A stretch of 64,000 bases of DNA, taken from NCBI GenBank assembly GCA_964415255.1, contig CAYQAC010000009.1, forward strand, positions 1 to 64,000. Reading direction: 5' to 3'. The notes below the pieces were generated by a model. It worked only from the letters and a program-made list of their open reading frames with translations, was not told where the DNA came from and did no database searches. Positions 58,932 to 64,000 of this stretch are shown piece by piece (within the stretch, counting starts at the first letter, position 1; every line of letters starts with the position of its first letter). Position numbers and translations under genes: made by a program. The DNA is from JAHBVY01 sp964415255 (GTDB lineage Bacteria > Myxococcota_A > Polyangia > Polyangiales > Polyangiaceae).

Positions 58932-59886
58932 CGAGTTCAGTCAGACGTTTCATTCCATCGTGACCGAGATGTCGCGTGTGGTGGTGGGTCAAGACGACGT
59001 GGTGGAGCACGTGCTCATCGCCGCGTTGGCGCGCGGTCACGTGCTCATTGAAGGGGTGCCGGGGCTCGGCAAGACGCTGCTCGTGCGCGCCTTGAGCCAG
59101 GTGGTCGGGGCGGACTTTCGCCGCATCCAGTTCACGCCCGACCTGATGCCGAGTGACGTCACGGGTGGCAACGTGTACGACCAAGGTCAGGGGCGCTTCG
59201 TGTTCATGCCGGGCCCGGTGTTCACCCAGCTGCTGCTCGCCGACGAGATCAACCGCGCCCCCGCCAAGACGCAGAGCGCCCTGCTCGAGGCGATGCAAGA
59301 TCGCAGCGTCACGACCGACGGCGTGACGCGCCTGCTGCCCTCGCCGTTCCTCGTGATCGCCACGCAGAACCCGGTGGAGTCGCAGGGCACCTACCCGCTG
59401 CCTGAGGCGCAGCTCGATCGCTTCCTGCTGAAGGTGCAGGTGACTCACCCCTCGCGCGCCGCTGAGCAGCAGATCTTGACGAACTACCTCCACGGCTTCG
59501 ACCCAACGGACCTCAGCCGCATCGGGCTCGAGCAGCGCATCGACGCCGCGCGGCTGCTCGAGATGCAGCAGCTCATCCACAGCGTGCGCGTCGACGCGGA
59601 GCTGGTGGCGTACATCGCGGACATCGTGGGGCGCACCCGGGCGCACCGCTCGGTTTACCTCGGCGCGTCGCCGCGCGCGTCCATCGGCTTGCTCACCACG
59701 GCGCGCGCGCGCGCGGCGACTCAGGGGCGCGATTTCGTCATCCCGGATGACGTGAAGGTGTTCGCGCCGGGGGTGCTCCGTCACCGCCTCATCCTCCACC
59801 CGGATGCCGAGCTGGAGGGCACCACCGCAGACGACTGCGTGGACGCCATCCTGCGCGCCGCCCCCGTGCCCCACACCGCCGCTTAG
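58921..59886 (+). CDS. MoxR-type AAA+ ATPase
   Basis: 321 residues from TTG 58921, with GGAGG at 58911-58915; it overlaps the previous gene by 11 bp. Walker A GVPGLGKT (45-52), Walker B LLLADEIN, the MoxR insert PGPVFTQLLLADEINRAP, sensor 1 VIATQNPVE and sensor 2 GASPRASIGLL. MoxR ATPases are chaperone-like and work with the vWA/DUF58 proteins encoded beside them. Its last codons (VPHTAA) and stop lie in a 26-bp tandem repeat. Confidence 0.94.
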   Translation: MDVSEFSQTFHSIVTEMSRVVVGQDDVVEHVLIAALARGHVLIEGVPGLGKTLLVRALSQVVGADFRRIQFTPDLMPSDVTGGNVYDQGQGRFVFMPGPVFTQLLLADEINRAPAKTQSALLEAMQDRSVTTDGVTRLLPSPFLVIATQNPVESQGTYPLPEAQLDRFLLKVQVTHPSRAAEQQILTNYLHGFDPTDLSRIGLEQRIDAARLLEMQQLIHSVRVDAELVAYIADIVGRTRAHRSVYLGASPRASIGLLTTARARAATQGRDFVIPDDVKVFAPGVLRHRLILHPDAELEGTTADDCVDAILRAAPVPHTAA

Positions 59887-59943
59887 AGTCCGTGCCCCAC
59901 ACCGCCGCTTAGAGTCCGTGCCCCACACCGCCGCTTAGAGTCC
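59866..59943 (+). repeat. 26-bp tandem repeat of the moxR 3' end, 3 copies
   Basis: Copies start at 59866, 59892 and 59918. Each carries CCACACCGCCGCTTAGAGTC, including TAG. Only the first is read as the end of MoxR, because 26 is not a multiple of three. Confidence 0.95.
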
Positions 59944-60021
59944 CTGCTGCGCGCCGCTCCCTTTCGCTGCGCTCCAGTTGTCTGCTTCGAGAACCCAGCT
60001 CACCGCGCCCAGAGAACCGTC

Positions 60022-61326
60022 ATGTTGCCGAGCCGCGCCTTCGTCCTGTTGATGCTCGGGCCCCTGTGCCTCGCGGTCTTCACGCTGTTCGACCCGAGCT
60101 ACTGGCGGCTAATGCTGGCGATCGATCTGACGATTGTGCTGGTGGCGCTGGTCGATCTCGCGTTCGCCTGGCGTCCGCTCATCAGCGTGACGCGGTCGGC
60201 GCAATCGGTGTTCTCCCTCGGGCGCGCGAACCCGGTGACGCTCACGCTGCGGAGCCGCGCCAAGCGCCGCTTATCAGTCACAGTGACTGACGACTTATTC
60301 GAGCAGGCCACGTCAGAGGACCTGCCGCTGACGGTCAGTGTGCCTGCCGGTGGTCGGGTGCAGGTGGGCTACCATGTGAGGCCGCGGCGCCGTGGGGCGC
60401 ACGTGCTCGGCATGCACCACGTGCGCTACCCCTCACCGCTCGGCCTGTGGCAGCGCCAGCTCAACCTCCCGGCTGAGAGCCCGGTGCGCGTGTACCCGGA
60501 TCTTGAGGCGATGCGGATGTACGATCTGATGGCGCGTCAGGCGCGCGAGCTGGAGCTGGTGCGCGCCACGCGCTTGCGCGGCAACGAGAGCGAGTTCGAG
60601 CGGCTGCGGGAGTACACCCGGGACGACGACTACCGCTCGGTGGACTGGAAGGCGACCGCGCGCCGTCAGAGCCTCATCTGCCGGGAGTATCAGCTGGAGA
60701 GCAACCAGAGCCTGGTGTTCATGCTCGACGCGGGGCGCTCCATGACCTCCGAGAGCGACGGCATCGCGCGCTTCGATCACGCGCTGAACGCCACCTTGAT
60801 GCTGAGCCACGTCGCGGTGCGCGGCGGTGACCGCGTGGGGCTCATGGGGTTCGATGAGTCGGTGCGCGCCTTCGTGGCGCCAGCGAGCGGCGCGCGCGCC
60901 GCGCGGCAGCTGATTCAAGCGAGCTACGACTTGCACCCCGACCTGGTGGAGCCGGACTACGACGAGGCCTTCGACTACCTGTCGCTGCGCGTGCGCCAGC
61001 GCGCGCTGGTCATCCTGTTCTCCCACGTGATGGACGAGCAGGTGGGCGCCACCTTGGTGAAGCGCGCGGCGGCGCTGTCGCGTCGTCACCTCCCGCTGGT
61101 GGTGTTGTTCCGCGACGCGGAGGTGGAGCGCCTGGCGGCGGCGCCACTCGTGGGGCCCGGGGGCCTCTACACGCGCGGAGCGGCCGCGGAGATTTTACGC
61201 TGGCAGGCGGGGCTCGTGCGGGAGCTGCGGCGCGCTGGAGCGCAGGTGCTGGATGTATTCCCGCGCGAGCTCACGCCGGCGCTCATCAATCGCTATTTGG
61301 AGATCAAGGGGCGGCGGCTGTTGTGA
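60022..61326 (+). CDS. DUF58 protein (vWA-like partner of MoxR)
   Basis: 434 residues. Two N-terminal membrane segments (AFVLLMLGPLCLAVFTLF; LMLAIDLTIVLVALVDLAF), a beta domain, then the DUF58 signature FERLREYTRDDDYRSVDWKATAR (parts FERLREYTRDDDYR and VDWKATARR). A vWA-like fold follows: VFMLDAGRSMTSESDG is the MIDAS-like DxGxS with Asp and Ser. It is the usual substrate or partner of MoxR. It lies 135 bp downstream of moxR. Confidence 0.92.
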   Translation: MLPSRAFVLLMLGPLCLAVFTLFDPSYWRLMLAIDLTIVLVALVDLAFAWRPLISVTRSAQSVFSLGRANPVTLTLRSRAKRRLSVTVTDDLFEQATSEDLPLTVSVPAGGRVQVGYHVRPRRRGAHVLGMHHVRYPSPLGLWQRQLNLPAESPVRVYPDLEAMRMYDLMARQARELELVRATRLRGNESEFERLREYTRDDDYRSVDWKATARRQSLICREYQLESNQSLVFMLDAGRSMTSESDGIARFDHALNATLMLSHVAVRGGDRVGLMGFDESVRAFVAPASGARAARQLIQASYDLHPDLVEPDYDEAFDYLSLRVRQRALVILFSHVMDEQVGATLVKRAAALSRRHLPLVVLFRDAEVERLAAAPLVGPGGLYTRGAAAEILRWQAGLVRELRRAGAQVLDVFPRELTPALINRYLEIKGRRLL

Positions 61327-61516
61327 GCGTGGGGCAGCGCCGCATGCGTGAATGAGCTACATCGCGATCGGAGCATGGGGGATCAGGGGGTTAGACGGCA
61401 CCGCGCTGCTTCGGCGCTGCGTGCATGGGTGCTCCGCGCGGCGCCTCGCCAAACCCCCAAAACTTGCGCCCGAGTGGTTCGCCGGGGTGAAGGATTGCGT
61501 GTAGGCTTGCCGCCCG
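61327..61516. other. Gap with an inverted pair of G-run elements
   Basis: A forward copy GGGGGTTAGACGGCACCGCG is at 61386-61405 and a reverse copy (CTCGCCAAACCCCCAAAACT) at 61445-61464. They face each other 40 bp apart. No gene is seen. Confidence 0.65.
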
Positions 61517-64000
61517 ATGCCGCTCGCGTCCCTGACACGCCTTGGTGACGTCTGGCAGCGCCGGACGCGCCGCCCCACGCGCTGGTTGGCCGCCGCCATC
61601 CTCGCCAGCGTGGGCTTTGGCGCGGCGCATTTGGCGCGGGTGGGCACGGTCAGCTATCGCTTGGCGGCGGCGGGCTTGCTGGTGCTCGCGCTGGCCGCTT
61701 GGGTGCTCTGGCTGCGCTATGAGTGGCGCACGCGCCTCAGCCCACGGCTCCTCATCCGTCGCGTGGTGGCGGCTCACGACGTGGAGCTCGCGCGGCGCTC
61801 TGAGCGCGCCTTGGGGCTCGTGGAGCAGAGCGAGAGGACGAGTTTTGCGGGTTCGCCCACGCTGGCGCGGCTGCACCTTGAGCGGCTGACTCAGCGCGCT
61901 TCGCCAGCGCGGGTGGAGGTGGCCGCGACGCGCCGCGCGCGCTCCTTGTCAGTCGGCGCGGCCCTCGTCGGCTTGGGCGCCTTGGCGGTGCTCACGCTCG
62001 GGCCGATGAAGCTGGTGGAGGGTTGGAACGTGCTCTTGGCGCGGGGAGGCCGCGCGCCGCTGCCCATCCCGTGGCTTGAGCGGGTGGAGGTGCGCGCGCA
62101 GCCCCCGAGCTACCTCGGCCTGACGGAGCGCTGGCTGTTCGAGGGCGCCACCTCAGAGCAGCCGGTGGGCACGCTGATGACGGTCACCGGGGCGCCGCGC
62201 GTCGCGGGCCGGCAGCTGGTGCTCACGGACGGCGTCCGTGAGGTGCCCTTCGTGGACGACGGCGCGGGCGGCGTGGTGGCGCGCTTCACCTTGGAGCAGT
62301 CAGCCACCTTGCAGGTGGCGGCGCGCTTCGGTGAGGTGTTGATCGTCGCGCCGGAGCCGCTCACCTTGAGCGCGCGGCCTGATGAGGCGCCGAGCGTGGC
62401 GCTTAATTTCCGTGGGGAAAATGGCGAGCTCAGCCCGGCGCCGGCGACCCTGAAGCTGGAGGATTTAAGCCGGCTTGAGCTCACCTACGAGGCGCGCGAC
62501 GACAACGGCCTGCGTCAGATCGATCTGGTCATCTCGGGCAGCGGGCGCAGCGAGCGCCGGGTGCTCGGTCGCTTCGACGGCGAGACGCGGACCGAGCGCG
62601 GCGGCCACGCGCTGCCGTCGAGCGACGCCCTGCTTCGGCGCATGTTCCTCCCAGTGGAGCTGACGGTGGAGGCGCGCGATGGAGATCCTGTCAGCGGGCC
62701 GAAGTGGGGACGGAGCGCGGCCATCACCTTGATCCCACCGGTGGTGGGGCGCCCGGAGGCGCGCCGCTACGAGGCGCTCAGCTCGGTGCGCGACAAAATC
62801 GCTGATCTGGTGGCGTGGCGCACCGAGACCGAGCGGCTCCCGTTGGCGGAGCGCGCCGCGCGCGCGAAGCAGGACCAGGAGCTTATTCGTCAGGTGCGCG
62901 AACGAAGCACCGAGGTCTTGGAGGCGAGCTACGGTGGGCTGACGATCCCTGAGGTGCTCAAGTCCTTCATGTTGGGGCAGCTCCGGGTGCTCGAGCGGCG
63001 TAAGGCGACCGGGGCCTCAGAGCTGTATCGTACGGAGGACGTACTGCTCGCGTTGGACGTCGCGCTGCGGCGCTTCGCCACCACCGAGGCGCGTGGCGTA
63101 GCGCCGCGGTTGGGGGCGGTCGCTGAGGAGCTGGCTGAGGCCGCGAAGGCGGGCCGTGAAGGGGAGGGCGCACCGGAGGTGCGGCTCAAGGCGGCGCTCG
63201 ACGCGCTCACCGCTGGCGCGCTCGAGCTGAGGAAGCTCGGGTCGCTCGGCGCGGATCTCGGCAGCGTGGCGGAGGCTGACTTGGGTCGTATCCGACGGGC
63301 TCATGAGGAGCAGAGCTATTCACGGGTGGAGGTCGCGGCGCGGCACCTCGCCGCGCGATTGCGGAGGCCGAACCCGTCGTTCGGCGCCGCCTCGCAGGCA
63401 AGCTCAACGACCGGCGACGGCGCAGCGGGGGGGGAGCCCTCTCAGGCGGACGCGCAGTTCAACCAACTCTTACAGGAGCTGGACTCCCTCGCGCGCGATC
63501 ACGCGGAGGCGCTAGGAGAGGTGCAGCGCATGCTCTCGGACGCGGAGCAGGGGCTCGACCTCAGCAAGCTGGAAGCGGAGGCGAAGCAGCGCGCTGAGGC
63601 CTTGCGCCGCGGCGTGAGCGATCTGCCGCTCGCCGGCAACCCGGGCAGCGCCCGCGCGACGGCGGCGCTCGCGCGGGAGCACGCCGAGTCCATGGCGCAG
63701 TCGCTCTCGAAGCTCGCGTTGTCGGACGCCGTGGAGTCGGGCAAGCGCGCTCAGGCGGCGATCAAGGAGGCGCTGCGCAAGCAGGACGCCTCCCAGGAAG
63801 ATCGCGCTGACTTGCAGCGCGCGGAGGCCGCGCTGGCGCGTGAGCTCGCCTGGGCTGAGCGGGAGCTCGCGACCGTGAAGGAGGGCGCCGAGCGCCGCGC
63901 GGGGGAGGCGCTGCGCCGCGCTGGCGTGAAGGAGCAGGAGCTGGCGCGCCGCACCGAGAACCTGGCAGGGCGCGGCAAGACAGGGGAGATCGCCCTGCCA
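61517..64000 (+). CDS. DUF4175-like large membrane protein, 3' truncated by the window
   Basis: The frame is open for 828 codons from ATG 61517 to the window edge. Three membrane segments lie at about 22-40, 47-66 and 146-162 (SLSVGAALVGLGALAVLTLG). A beta-rich outer region follows with PPSYLGL and RLELTYEARDDNGLRQIDLVI (key word YEARDDNGLRQI), typical of DUF4175. After residue 420 comes a long Glu/Ala/Arg coiled-coil region. NFRGEN is encoded by an exact TTTCC-N4-GGAAA palindrome (62407-62420). It is the last seen gene of the RDD-SpoIIM-MoxR-DUF58 group. Confidence 0.82.
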   Translation, partial: MPLASLTRLGDVWQRRTRRPTRWLAAAILASVGFGAAHLARVGTVSYRLAAAGLLVLALAAWVLWLRYEWRTRLSPRLLIRRVVAAHDVELARRSERALGLVEQSERTSFAGSPTLARLHLERLTQRASPARVEVAATRRARSLSVGAALVGLGALAVLTLGPMKLVEGWNVLLARGGRAPLPIPWLERVEVRAQPPSYLGLTERWLFEGATSEQPVGTLMTVTGAPRVAGRQLVLTDGVREVPFVDDGAGGVVARFTLEQSATLQVAARFGEVLIVAPEPLTLSARPDEAPSVALNFRGENGELSPAPATLKLEDLSRLELTYEARDDNGLRQIDLVISGSGRSERRVLGRFDGETRTERGGHALPSSDALLRRMFLPVELTVEARDGDPVSGPKWGRSAAITLIPPVVGRPEARRYEALSSVRDKIADLVAWRTETERLPLAERAARAKQDQELIRQVRERSTEVLEASYGGLTIPEVLKSFMLGQLRVLERRKATGASELYRTEDVLLALDVALRRFATTEARGVAPRLGAVAEELAEAAKAGREGEGAPEVRLKAALDALTAGALELRKLGSLGADLGSVAEADLGRIRRAHEEQSYSRVEVAARHLAARLRRPNPSFGAASQASSTTGDGAAGGEPSQADAQFNQLLQELDSLARDHAEALGEVQRMLSDAEQGLDLSKLEAEAKQRAEALRRGVSDLPLAGNPGSARATAALAREHAESMAQSLSKLALSDAVESGKRAQAAIKEALRKQDASQEDRADLQRAEAALARELAWAERELATVKEGAERRAGEALRRAGVKEQELARRTENLAGRGKTGEIALP

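Noticed and set aside
60274..60290. Perfect 17-bp palindrome TCAGTCACAGTGACTGA in the DUF58 gene
   Set aside because: Single copy with spacing different from the GTCAG-N5-CTGAC family, so not counted with it.
4765..61464. G-run elements as polar chromosome signals (KOPS or Chi type) or telomere-like repeats
   Set aside because: Orientation is mixed (10 forward, 8 reverse), with no strand bias in the window, and copies are single rather than tandem.

Overview
The window is about 64 kb of GC-rich bacterial chromosome (roughly two thirds G+C by eye) and is mostly housekeeping DNA with short intergenic gaps. Several traits point to Myxococcota (the former Deltaproteobacteria): an IF-3 with a long acidic C-terminal tail like Myxococcus Dsg, Ser/Thr kinase and GYF/GAF genes, MopE-like and Kazal-like lipoproteins, a myxosortase-like CPBP protease, a DUF1592/DUF1501-type secreted pair, and a FadF/EMO-like quinone oxidoreductase. 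I cannot resolve the order or genus. No integrated phage, insertion sequence, CRISPR array or rRNA operon is visible.

Layout. 1-5.3 kb: end of an OmpR-type regulator, pdxA, an alpha/beta hydrolase, an orphan TaqI-like DNA methyltransferase and a PPOX-fold protein. 5.6-14 kb: a secreted cytochrome-like/DUF1501 pair, lipoproteins, tRNA-Ala, a PhnD-like protein and a Ser/Thr kinase. 14-18 kb: infC, thrS and tRNA-Val. 17.5-23.2 kb: yajC-secD-secF-recJ. 23.3-30.9 kb: Mla-type lipid transport genes (mlaF, mlaD) around an inverted membrane gene, then a very long S41 protease. 30.9-33.5 kb: pdxJ-acpS-nnr, translationally coupled. 33.7-44 kb: an ECF sigma factor, birA, an aminotransferase, a GMC oxidoreductase, several small proteins, a phosphotransferase, a TerB-like protein and nadC. 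44-53 kb: a CPBP protease, HEAT and TPR proteins, a DnaJ-like membrane protein and the Fe-S oxidoreductase. 54.2-64 kb: a coupled operon RDD, SpoIIM, membrane protein, DUF4129/DUF4350 fusion, MoxR, DUF58 and a DUF4175-like protein cut by the window end.

The most unusual content is not a gene cassette but several dispersed sequence families. (i) An AT-rich palindrome TTTCC-N4-GGAAA occurs five times exactly, all in coding sequence. (ii) A palindrome GTCAG-N5-CTGAC occurs nine times exactly. (iii) A non-palindromic G-run element (T4-5 G5-7 T2-3 GG, often followed by CACCGCG) occurs about 18 times, essentially only between genes. (iv) Short tandem duplications repeatedly include or abut a gene's own stop codon. 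(v) REP-like palindromes occur between genes, and one copy each in pdxA and birA is read through in the same frame to give the same octapeptide, VGAGLKPA. Pathway links: pdxA and pdxJ both serve deoxyxylulose-dependent PLP synthesis; acpS, nadC, nnr and birA serve cofactor supply, repair or attachment; yajC-secDF serve export of the many lipoproteins.
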